From Alphaproteobacteria bacterium (GTDB taxonomy: Bacteria > Pseudomonadota > Alphaproteobacteria > GCA-2731375): 6,135 nt of DNA. This document shows, in pieces, positions 1 through 5,538 of the stretch (positions are counted from its first letter, which is position 1; each line of letters opens with the position of its first letter). The notes under the pieces were generated by a model. That model was given only the letters and a program-made list of their open reading frames with translations, did not search any database and was not told the DNA's origin. The position numbers and the translations under genes are program-made. The stretch lies in assembly GCA_028281075.1 (NCBI GenBank), contig JANQKO010000133.1, positions 1 through 6,135 of the forward strand. The letters are read 5' to 3'.

Positions 1-990
1 CAGCACCATCTTGACCATGACGCCGCCGGCGATCAGGTCGAGGACGGTGATGTCGCCCAGCGGTTCCGTCAGGTGCACCTCGGCGGCGAAACGCGGCCCC
101 CGCGCGGCGCCGCCGGCCGGCGCGATGTCGGTCGGCCGGACCCCGAAGGTCAGCTCGGCGCCGTCGGGAAAGTCCCGCAGCGCGCCGGCCCAGGGGCCGT
201 CCGCCAGCCGCGCGAAGGGCAGCTCGATGGCCGCCGCCGGATCGCCGCCGCGCCGCACGCCCGGCACCAGGTTCATCGCCGGCGCGCCGACCAGCGTGGC
301 GACGAAGGCGTCGCCGGGCCGGGCATAGAGGTCGCGGGGCGTGTCGGTCTGCACGATCCGGCCGTCGCGGATGACGGCGATGCGCTCGCCCATGCTCAAC
401 GCCTCGAGCTGGTCCGGCGTGGCATAGAGCATGGTCATGCCGAACTCGCGGTGCAGGCGCTTGAACTCGGCCCGGGTGTCGTGGCGCAGCTTGGCGTCCA
501 GATTGGTCAGCGGCTCGTCCAGCAGCAGCAGCTTCGGCCGCCGGATCAGCGCCCGGCCGATGGCGACGCGCTGCTGCTCGCCGCCGCTCAGCGTCGCCGG
601 CTTGCGGTCGAGCGTATGCCCGACCCGCAGCATCTCGGCGATCTCGCCGATGCGCCGGGCGGTCTCGCCACGGTCGACGCCGGCCTCGCGCAGGGGATAG
701 GCGAAGTTGTCGCGCACCGTCAGGTGCGGGTAGAGCGCGAAGGTCTGGAAGATCATGGCCATGTCACGGCCCTGGACCGGCGCCTCGGTCAGGTCCCGGC
801 CGGCGAAGACGATGCGGCCCGCGTCCGGGCGTTCCAGGCCGGCGATCGTCCGCAAGGTGGTGGTCTTGCCGGCGGCGCTGGGCCCCAGCAGGCAGAAGAA
901 CTCGCCGGCGCGGACGTCGAGGTCCAGGCCACGCAGGGCCGCGACGTCGCCATAGCGCTTGCTGAGCCCGGAAAGACGCAGGTCGGACAT
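1..990 (-). CDS. CUT1/MalK-type ABC transporter ATP-binding protein (3' end beyond window)
   Basis: This is the cytoplasmic ATPase of an ABC importer of the carbohydrate/polyol (MalK/UgpC-like) class. The first 330 codons are visible and about 30 more are expected beyond the left edge. The order is Walker A GPSAAGKTT (36-44), Q-loop FQ (81-82), signature LSGGEQQR (134-141), Walker B LLLLDEP (154-160) with D-loop NLDA, then a TOBE-like C-terminal region from about residue 230 (FGVRPTDI). Two sites are unusual. The H-loop reads ATPDQ, putting Pro192 where the switch His belongs, and Walker A has Ala39 instead of the usual second Gly. MalK-family members with TPDQ occur and are often paired with a second ATPase, so a heterodimer is my inference. 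The start is fixed because a TAG stop in the same frame (993-991) directly precedes the ATG. A weak GGGA lies 7 nt upstream. The solute cannot be read from this subunit. The 217-nt spacer upstream suggests its own promoter. Confidence 0.95.
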   Translation of the reverse strand, partial: MSDLRLSGLSKRYGDVAALRGLDLDVRAGEFFCLLGPSAAGKTTTLRTIAGLERPDAGRIVFAGRDLTEAPVQGRDMAMIFQTFALYPHLTVRDNFAYPLREAGVDRGETARRIGEIAEMLRVGHTLDRKPATLSGGEQQRVAIGRALIRRPKLLLLDEPLTNLDAKLRHDTRAEFKRLHREFGMTMLYATPDQLEALSMGERIAVIRDGRIVQTDTPRDLYARPGDAFVATLVGAPAMNLVPGVRRGGDPAAAIELPFARLADGPWAGALRDFPDGAELTFGVRPTDIAPAGGAARGPRFAAEVHLTEPLGDITVLDLIAGGVMVKMVL

Positions 991-1053
991 CTAGGCGTCC
1001 CGACGCGGCGCCGCCGCCGGATCGAACGGCGCGCCGACAGACTCCGCGTCCAT
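991..1053 (-). other. possible 20-codon upstream ORF abutting the ABC ATPase start
   Basis: An ATG at 1053-1051 opens 20 codons ending in TAG at 993-991, immediately before the ATG of the ATPase gene, so the two would be read in the same frame with no gap. The peptide begins MDAESVGAPF and is rich in Ala, Pro and Arg. No ribosome binding site lies at a useful distance; a purine stretch (AAGGGGAGGGG) is about 20 nt upstream, which is too far. No run of codons for one amino acid suggests attenuation. It may be chance, because stops are rare in DNA this GC-rich. Confidence 0.15.
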
Positions 1054-1120
1054 GCGACAAACGTCTATCGCGACCCCTCCCCTTCACCGACCGGCTTCTT
1101 TGGCGACCGTTTCGGTTTTG

Positions 1121-1135
1121 TGTGAGCAACTCACA
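1121..1135. promoter_or_regulatory. perfect inverted repeat, candidate operator
   Basis: TGTGAG-CAA-CTCACA is a 15-bp perfect palindrome with 6-bp arms around a 3-bp centre, in the more AT-rich part of the spacer upstream of the ABC ATPase. The half-site resembles the TGTGAG arm of lac-type operators, but the centre differs, so the regulator family cannot be named. No T-run follows on either strand, which argues against a terminator. It is probably a dimeric repressor site. Confidence 0.5.
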
Positions 1136-1136
1136 A

Positions 1137-1150
1137 GGTCCGAACGGACC
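1137..1150. promoter_or_regulatory. second perfect inverted repeat, candidate operator
   Basis: GGTCCG-AA-CGGACC is a 14-bp perfect palindrome starting 1 bp beyond the TGTGAG palindrome, with a different half-site. Its centre lies about 16 bp from the centre of the neighbouring repeat. It directly abuts a candidate -10 element (1156-1151), a position suited to repression. As RNA it could form only a 5-bp stem with a 4-nt loop and no U-tract, so a DNA-binding site is likelier than a terminator. Confidence 0.45.
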
Positions 1151-1178
1151 AGTTTAATGGAAATCGCCCGGCGCGCAA
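1151..1178 (-). promoter_or_regulatory. possible sigma-70-type promoter for the ABC transporter gene
   Basis: On the minus strand TTGCGC (1178-1173) and TAAACT (1156-1151) are separated by 16 bp, matching the -35 and -10 consensus at 3 and 4 of 6 positions. A start site would fall near 1144, inside the second palindrome, leaving a leader of roughly 150 nt before the ATG at 990. The match is weak and rests mainly on position and local AT content. Confidence 0.3.
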
Positions 1179-1204
1179 CATGGCGCGCGACCGGCGAAGC
1201 GCGC
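1171..1204 (-). terminator. GC-rich hairpin after the aminotransferase gene, weak terminator candidate
   Basis: Three copies of GCGCGC (1171-1176, 1183-1188, 1199-1204) begin 3 nt after the stop of the upstream gene. The two inner copies can form a 6-bp stem with a 6-nt loop. The RNA then continues with CGGGCGAUUUCCAUU, which is not a proper U-tract, so efficient intrinsic termination is doubtful. GCGCGC is also likely by chance at this base composition. Confidence 0.2.
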
Positions 1205-1207
1205 GGA

Positions 1208-2341
1208 TCAGAGCAGGTCGGTCAGGGCCGCGAACAGCCGTGCGAGGTCGTCGCGGCCGTTATAGACATGCGGCGCGACGCGGATGACCTGGTCGCGGAC
1301 CGTCACGAAGATGCCCCGGTCGGCCAGCCGGTCGCCCAGGTCCGGCGGCAGGGCCGCCCCGGCGCGCAGGCCGATCATGTGCGGCGCCCGCGCCGCCGCC
1401 GGCACCGGCGTCAGGCCGAGCGTGCCGGCGCGCTCGGCGGTCTCGTCGACCAGTGGCGTCAGCGTCGCCGCGATGGCGTCGACCCGCCAGTCGGTGACCT
1501 GGCGCAACGCCCGGATCGCCATCGGCACGCTAATGAAATTGCCGCGCTCGCCGACATCGAAGCGGCGCGCGCCGGGCTGGTAGCCATCGCGGTAGTCGAC
1601 CAGCCGGGCATAGTCCTGGCTCTCGGCCCGGCCGATCCAGGTATGCTCGATGGGCTCGCCGTCCTGGCGCGACGGCGCGGCATAGAGAAACGCCAGTTGA
1701 TAGGGGCCCAGCAGCCATTTCTCGGCCACCGCGACCAGGAAATCCGGCCGCACGTCGCGGACATCGAACGGCACCGCGCCCAGCGACTGGCTGAGGTCCA
1801 GCACCAGCGCCGCGCCGACCGCTCGGGTCCGGCGGCCGATGGCCTCGAGGTCGAGCATGGCGCCGTCCAGCCAATGGCAGCGCGGCAGGGCGACGATCGC
1901 GGTGGACGGGCCGATGGCGGCCAGAACCGCCGCCGTCCAATCGTCGTCGGCCGGCCGCGCCACGGTCACGACCCGGCCGCCGTCCCGACGCGCCAGCGCC
2001 CGCCAGGGATAGACGTTCGAGGGAAACTGGCGCTCCAGGACCACGACATCCCGCCCCTCGCCGAGGGTCAGGTTCGCCGCCGCGACCGACAGGCCGTAGC
2101 TCGCCGACGGCGCCAGCGCCACGTCGCCGGCCTCGGCCCCGATCAGGCCGGCGAACAGCCCGCGCAAGCGCTCGACGTCATCGAAGGTCTCGCGGGCACC
2201 GATCCGCCAGGGCCGCGATTTCTTGGCCAGGCCCAGGCGGCCGGCCTCGTAAACCGACTTGAGCTGCGGCGCGCTCGCCGCGCAACGCAGGTAGACGGCG
2301 TCGTCCGGCAGGTCGAAGAGATGGCTCTGGTTGTCGATCAT
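1208..2341 (-). CDS. class V aminotransferase-fold PLP-dependent enzyme
   Basis: This is a 377-residue fold-type I PLP enzyme of the class V group, which includes cysteine desulfurase, kynureninase and isopenicillin N epimerase-like proteins. PLP features are the DLSQSLG segment (Asp182 for the pyridine nitrogen, Gln185), the Schiff-base lysine in AEKWLLGPYQ (Lys208), the RCHWLDG strand near 154-160 and a C-terminal IRVAPHVYN with a probable carboxylate-binding Arg354. The residue before the lysine is Glu, not the common His, and no desulfurase-type active-site Cys is seen, so NifS/IscS-type sulfur transfer is unlikely. The reaction could be transamination, a lyase reaction or hydrolysis. I prefer the ATG at 2341; an in-frame GTG two codons upstream (2347) is the alternative, and neither has a clear Shine-Dalgarno. 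It lies 27 nt after the glyoxalase II-like gene, so it is probably the last gene of the operon. The substrate is unknown. Confidence 0.9.
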   Translation of the reverse strand: MIDNQSHLFDLPDDAVYLRCAASAPQLKSVYEAGRLGLAKKSRPWRIGARETFDDVERLRGLFAGLIGAEAGDVALAPSASYGLSVAAANLTLGEGRDVVVLERQFPSNVYPWRALARRDGGRVVTVARPADDDWTAAVLAAIGPSTAIVALPRCHWLDGAMLDLEAIGRRTRAVGAALVLDLSQSLGAVPFDVRDVRPDFLVAVAEKWLLGPYQLAFLYAAPSRQDGEPIEHTWIGRAESQDYARLVDYRDGYQPGARRFDVGERGNFISVPMAIRALRQVTDWRVDAIAATLTPLVDETAERAGTLGLTPVPAAARAPHMIGLRAGAALPPDLGDRLADRGIFVTVRDQVIRVAPHVYNGRDDLARLFAALTDLL

Positions 2342-2368
2342 GGGCACGGCGCCGGGACGGTCGCCGCG

Positions 2369-3160
2369 CTACCAGGAATTCCGCAGCTCGCGCAGCTTCA
2401 GGAACACGGTCTTCGGATCGGGCGCGGCCGGCAGGTCCGGAAACGCCTCGCGCAACGCCGCGATCACCGACGGCGATTGCAGCCGGAAGAAGGTGTTGAC
2501 CTCCTTCTCCAGCGCCAGTGTCGTGACCATGGCATCAGCCGGATCCTGGTCCTTGATCTCGGCCAGCAGCAAGGCCGCCCGGGCGTTATCCGGCTCGCGA
2601 TCGAGGGTGAACTCCAGGTTGTTGGTGATGTAGTCGTGGCCGGGATAGATCCGGGTGTCGTCCTTCAGGCGCGTGAGCTGGCTGACGAAGGTGCCGTAGA
2701 GCTCGTTCGGATGACCGCCGTTATGGCAGTTGCCGGCGCCGGCGTTGAACAGCGTATCGCCGCTGAACAGCGCCGGCTGATCGGTATGCGACAGCAGGCA
2801 GACATGGCTCATGGTATGGCCCGGCGTATCGAGCGACTCCAGCACGACCGTCTTGCCGACCTCGATCACGTCGCCGGCGCCCAACCCGCGGTCGATGCCC
2901 GGGATCTTGTCCTTGGCGTTCCGATGCGCCAGCAGCCTGGCGCCCGTCGCCGCGATCACCGCCTTGTTGCCGCCGATATGGTCGCCGTGCTCGTGCGTGT
3001 TCAGGACCTGCGTGATCTCCCAGCCCTTGTCCTTGGCCGCCGCCAGGCATTTCTGGTGGTCCAGCGGATCGATCGCCAGCGCCTCGCCGGTCTCCGGACA
3101 GGCGATAAGGTAATTGAAGTTGCGGTAGGCGTTGCCGGTCCAGACCTGTTCGACGATCAC
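2369..3160 (-). CDS. glyoxalase II-like metallo-beta-lactamase-fold hydrolase
   Basis: This is a 263-residue cytoplasmic metal-dependent hydrolase resembling hydroxyacylglutathione hydrolase, which cleaves thioesters such as S-lactoylglutathione. All seven dinuclear metal ligands are present: His56, His58, Asp60 and His61 in THEHGDH, His115 in TPGHT, Asp135 in SGDTLF and His175 in YPGHDY. The C-terminal part carries glyoxalase II-like signatures (EKEVNTFFR at 218-226 and LRELR near the end), and the length is normal for the family. The loop after SGDTLF reads NAGAGNCHNGG instead of the common GCGR-F-EG glutathione-side loop, so the thiol carrier may differ; a CoA thioester is conceivable in this operon. 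The GTG start at 3160 is supported by GGGAG 7 nt upstream in GAGGGAGAAGG. It sits 36 nt after the hydratase gene, the only gap here with its own clear ribosome binding site. Confidence 0.93.
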   Translation of the reverse strand: MIVEQVWTGNAYRNFNYLIACPETGEALAIDPLDHQKCLAAAKDKGWEITQVLNTHEHGDHIGGNKAVIAATGARLLAHRNAKDKIPGIDRGLGAGDVIEVGKTVVLESLDTPGHTMSHVCLLSHTDQPALFSGDTLFNAGAGNCHNGGHPNELYGTFVSQLTRLKDDTRIYPGHDYITNNLEFTLDREPDNARAALLLAEIKDQDPADAMVTTLALEKEVNTFFRLQSPSVIAALREAFPDLPAAPDPKTVFLKLRELRNSW

Positions 3161-3196
3161 GTGCCTTCTCCCTCGTTGGCGGTAGCGCGGCCCACT

Positions 3197-3598
3197 TTAG
3201 CCTCGATCGGCCGGCCCCGCCACGGGCCGGACCGGGATCGTGCCCGTGCCCTCGATCACCGGATCGCCGGCCTGGTTGCGGACCCAGACCTTGAACCGGC
3301 CATCGTCGTCCGCCAAGGCCTCGCCGCCAGCCGTGACGACGTCGCCCAGGCGCACCGGGCGGATGAAGCGGATGTCCAGCTCGGCGCCCACGGCGGCGTC
3401 CGTGCCGAAGCTGGCGGTGATCGCCTGCCAGATCAGGTTCATCGACATGGTGCCGTGCGCGATGACGCCCTTCATCGGCGTCCCGGCGGCGAACTCGGCA
3501 TCCAGGTGGATCGGATTGAAATCGTCGGTGATCTCGGCGTATTGCCGGATCTTCGCCTGATCCACCGTCAGGCTGACATCGACCAGCTTCGCCGTCAT
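3197..3598 (-). CDS. MaoC-type (R)-specific enoyl-CoA hydratase, catalytic subunit
   Basis: This is a 133-residue single hot-dog-domain protein that would add water across the double bond of an enoyl-CoA. The hydratase-2 motif is complete: YAEITDDFNPIHLD (20-33) holds the catalytic pair Asp26 and His31. GVIAHGTMSMNL (44-55) is the conserved glycine/histidine segment lining the active site, and FIRPVRLGDVV (78-88) is the usual third hot-dog strand. The length fits a single-domain MaoC protein, which works as a dimer or with a second hot-dog partner. The gene starts 1 nt after the stop of another hot-dog gene (TGA-G-ATG), suggesting translational coupling and a heteromeric enzyme like ChsH1-ChsH2 (inference). 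The acyl group cannot be told from the sequence. Confidence 0.93.
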   Translation of the reverse strand: MTAKLVDVSLTVDQAKIRQYAEITDDFNPIHLDAEFAAGTPMKGVIAHGTMSMNLIWQAITASFGTDAAVGAELDIRFIRPVRLGDVVTAGGEALADDDGRFKVWVRNQAGDPVIEGTGTIPVRPVAGPADRG

Positions 3599-3599
3599 C

Positions 3600-3986
3600 T
3601 CACCGCGCCCAGATCGAGGTCAGGCGGCCGGTGAACAGCAGGTCGCCGGCCGCGTCGCGCGTTTCGGTCTCGAACGTCACCCAGCGCCGCTCCTTGCGCA
3701 GCTCCTTCGCCACGCAGGCGAGCGACGTCGTCATGGTGTCGCCGACGCGGGCCAGCCGGTTGATATGCAGGTGCTGGCCGGCATGGATGTTGCCCGGCGG
3801 CCGTGGCTGCAGCAGCGCCATATAGGCCCGCATCATCACACCAACCGCCATGCCCGGCGGCACCAGCGGCCGGTGCGCCGCGTCGTCGGGATAGAGCGCG
3901 ACCCAGCGGTCGAACGCGGCCGCGTCGATCCGATAGTCGAAGGCGCCGAAATCCTGCACCGGCGCGAATGCCTCGAACGTCCACAT
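3600..3986 (-). CDS. hot-dog-fold MaoC/FAS1-dehydratase-like protein without the hydratase motif
   Basis: This 128-residue protein resembles the N-terminal hot-dog half found in double-domain MaoC dehydratases. Recognisable parts are the VPPGMAVGVMMRAYM helix region (42-56) and NIHAGQHLHINRLARVGDTM (66-85), the typical strand-turn-strand with the conserved Gly-Asp. It lacks the Asp-x-Asn-Pro-x-His catalytic motif, so it should not hydrate enoyl-CoA alone. By analogy with two-subunit hydratases, it probably forms the substrate-tunnel half of a heteromer with the catalytic MaoC protein encoded 1 nt downstream. The ATG follows the stop of the DUF35 gene by 3 nt, with no strong ribosome binding site, so coupled translation is likely. 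A thioesterase-type hot-dog role is less likely given the neighbours. Confidence 0.85.
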   Translation of the reverse strand: MWTFEAFAPVQDFGAFDYRIDAAAFDRWVALYPDDAAHRPLVPPGMAVGVMMRAYMALLQPRPPGNIHAGQHLHINRLARVGDTMTTSLACVAKELRKERRWVTFETETRDAAGDLLFTGRLTSIWAR

Positions 3987-3989
3987 GGC

Positions 3990-4388
3990 TCAGGCCGGTT
4001 CCGCCTGCGGGACGGCCTGCCCGTCGCGCTGCTCGAAGACGATGTTGACCGGCATGCCGATCGCGACGCGCTCGGGATCGCAGTTGACGATATTCATCAT
4101 CATGCGCACCCCGTCGGCCAGATCGACCAGTGCGATCGCATAGGGGACATCGGCGCGAAACGCCGGTGTCGGCGCCCGGTGCACGATCGTGAACGAATAC
4201 ACGCGGCCCCGCGGTTCGGCTGTTTGCCAGGCCAGGTCCTCGCTTCTGCAGCGCTGGCACAGGCCGCGCGGATAGAACTGGCGATGGCCGCAGGCCCGGC
4301 AGTGCTGCACCAGCAGCTCGCCACGATTACAGGCGTCCCAGAACGGCCGCGTGTCGGCGTTGGCCTCGGGGATCGGCTTGCCGGTCAT
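3990..4388 (-). CDS. DUF35 zinc-ribbon/OB-fold acyl-CoA-associated protein
   Basis: This is a 132-residue protein of the DUF35 (rubredoxin-like zinc ribbon plus OB-fold) family. The zinc-binding cysteines are Cys30, Cys33, Cys44 and Cys47 (CRACG and CQRC), preceded by the usual helical segment (TRPFWDAC) and followed by the OB-fold from about residue 55 (GRVYSFTIVHR; later DGVRMMMNIVN). In studied systems such proteins bind thiolase-superfamily enzymes; the DUF35 part of mycobacterial ChsH2 binds the aldolase Ltp2. Its ATG overlaps the thiolase-like stop by one base (TGATG), with a G-rich stretch (GGGGCGG) 5 nt upstream, as expected if the two products assemble together. Here DUF35 is a free-standing protein, whereas in ChsH2 it is fused to a hot-dog domain. 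Confidence 0.93.
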   Translation of the reverse strand: MTGKPIPEANADTRPFWDACNRGELLVQHCRACGHRQFYPRGLCQRCRSEDLAWQTAEPRGRVYSFTIVHRAPTPAFRADVPYAIALVDLADGVRMMMNIVNCDPERVAIGMPVNIVFEQRDGQAVPQAEPA

Positions 4389-5536
4389 CACAGCCGCCCC
4401 AGGATCAGCGAGCAATGCGCCGACAGCACGCCGCCGTCGCCATGCGCGAAGGCGAGCTCGGCGCCGTCGACCTGCCGGTCGCCGGCCTCGCCGCGCAACT
4501 GCCGCACGGCCTCGACGATATGGAACATGCCACCCGCCGCGCCGGAATGGCCGTAGGACAGCAGGCCGCCATGGGTGTTGCAGGGCAGCCGGCCGCCATG
4601 GGTCAGCTCCCCGGCGGCCGCCGCCGCGCCCGCCTCGCCGCGTTCGAAGAAGCCGATGGATTCCAGCTCGACCAGCAGCGTGATGGTGAAGGAATCGTAG
4701 ATCTCGGCGACATCGATATCCGCCGCCGTCACGCCGGCCTGCTCGAAGGCCAGCCTGGATGCCTGCTTGCAGCCGAAATCGGTCAGCGACGGCGCCGCGA
4801 CGATATGCTCGTGCGTGTGGCCCTGGCCCGACCCCAGCAGCGCCACCGTCGGCTTGTCGGTGTCGATACCGGGCGTGCTGACGACGATGGCCGCCGCGCC
4901 GTCCGAGATCGGGCAGCAGTCCAGCAGCCGCAGCGGCGACGCGATCACGCGGGACGCCATCACGTCGGCGACGGTGATCGGCTCGCGCATATGGGCGTTC
5001 GGATGCCGCGCGGCATGCGCCCGGTGCGTCACCGCGATCGCGGCGAGCTGTTCCGGCGTGACGCCGTAATCGTGCATGTAGCGCTGGGCCACCAGCGCAT
5101 AGGCCGCCGGTATGGAGATGCCGTAGGGCTGCTCGAACTGGGCGTGGCCAAACTGGGCCAGCGCCGCGACCGCCTTGTCGCGCGTCATGCCCGTCAGCCG
5201 GTTGTCGCCCAGCACGATCAGCACGTGCCGGCACTGGCCGGCGGCGACCAGCGCCGCCGCCTGCGCCAGCATGATCGCCGCCGACGCCCCGCCGGCCTGG
5301 ACCACGGCATTGAATCCGGGCTCGATGCCGACATATTCGCAGAATACCGAGCTCAGCATCGGGTGCGGCTCGACCAGCGAATAAGCGCAGAGCACGCCGT
5401 CGACGTCGTCGAAACCGAGACCGGCATCGGCCAGCGCATCCCGCGCCGCCTGGGCATGCAGCGACATGCAGGAACTGTCCTCGAGCGCGCCGACCGGCGT
5501 GTCGCCGACGCCGCTGATGACCACCCGGGCGCGCAC
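4388..5536 (-). CDS. thiolase-fold protein, SCPx/lipid-transfer (Ltp2-like) type; probable aldolase or other C-C lyase
   Basis: This 382-residue thiolase-superfamily protein is of the SCPx/lipid-transfer type. The N-terminal half runs through ISGVGDTPVG, FEQPYGISIPAAYAL and LRLLDCCPISDGAAA (about 203-215). The C-terminal half has DVAEIYDSFT (275-284), THGGLLSYGHSGAAGG (321-336; His322 and His330) and AHGDGG (364-369). At the position of the nucleophilic Cys the sequence is QAGGASAA, with Gly83 (codon GGG) aligned to Cys. The second thiolase Cys, in the usual CxGGG loop, is replaced by His365. It should therefore not act as a Cys-dependent thiolase. Family members of this kind paired with DUF35 proteins include the retro-aldolase Ltp2, which releases a short acyl-CoA from a beta-hydroxyacyl-CoA. 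I start it at the GTG 2 nt after the CoA-transferase stop; a GTG four codons later is possible. Confidence 0.9.
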   Translation of the reverse strand: MRARVVISGVGDTPVGALEDSSCMSLHAQAARDALADAGLGFDDVDGVLCAYSLVEPHPMLSSVFCEYVGIEPGFNAVVQAGGASAAIMLAQAAALVAAGQCRHVLIVLGDNRLTGMTRDKAVAALAQFGHAQFEQPYGISIPAAYALVAQRYMHDYGVTPEQLAAIAVTHRAHAARHPNAHMREPITVADVMASRVIASPLRLLDCCPISDGAAAIVVSTPGIDTDKPTVALLGSGQGHTHEHIVAAPSLTDFGCKQASRLAFEQAGVTAADIDVAEIYDSFTITLLVELESIGFFERGEAGAAAAAGELTHGGRLPCNTHGGLLSYGHSGAAGGMFHIVEAVRQLRGEAGDRQVDGAELAFAHGDGGVLSAHCSLILGRL

Positions 5537-5538
5537 CG

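Noticed and set aside
73..1125. A 350-codon open frame on the plus strand
   Set aside because: It is antisense to the ABC ATPase, whose Walker A, signature and Walker B motifs settle the coding strand. Its own translation is low-complexity and unrecognisable.
1121..1150. The two palindromes as an intrinsic terminator
   Set aside because: The stems are short and neither is followed by a T-run on either strand, so a protein-binding site is the better reading.
1052..3634. An 860-codon open frame on the plus strand
   Set aside because: It lies antisense to three well-supported minus-strand genes and to the spacer. Its translation is the Arg/Gln/Asp/His-rich composition typical of the opposite strand of GC-rich genes, and it has no recognisable domain.
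3595..4260. A 221-codon minus-strand frame overlapping the DUF35 and hot-dog genes
   Set aside because: It is out of frame with both, rich in Arg/Gly/Ala, and has no family motif; the alternative frames carry the zinc cysteines and hot-dog signatures.
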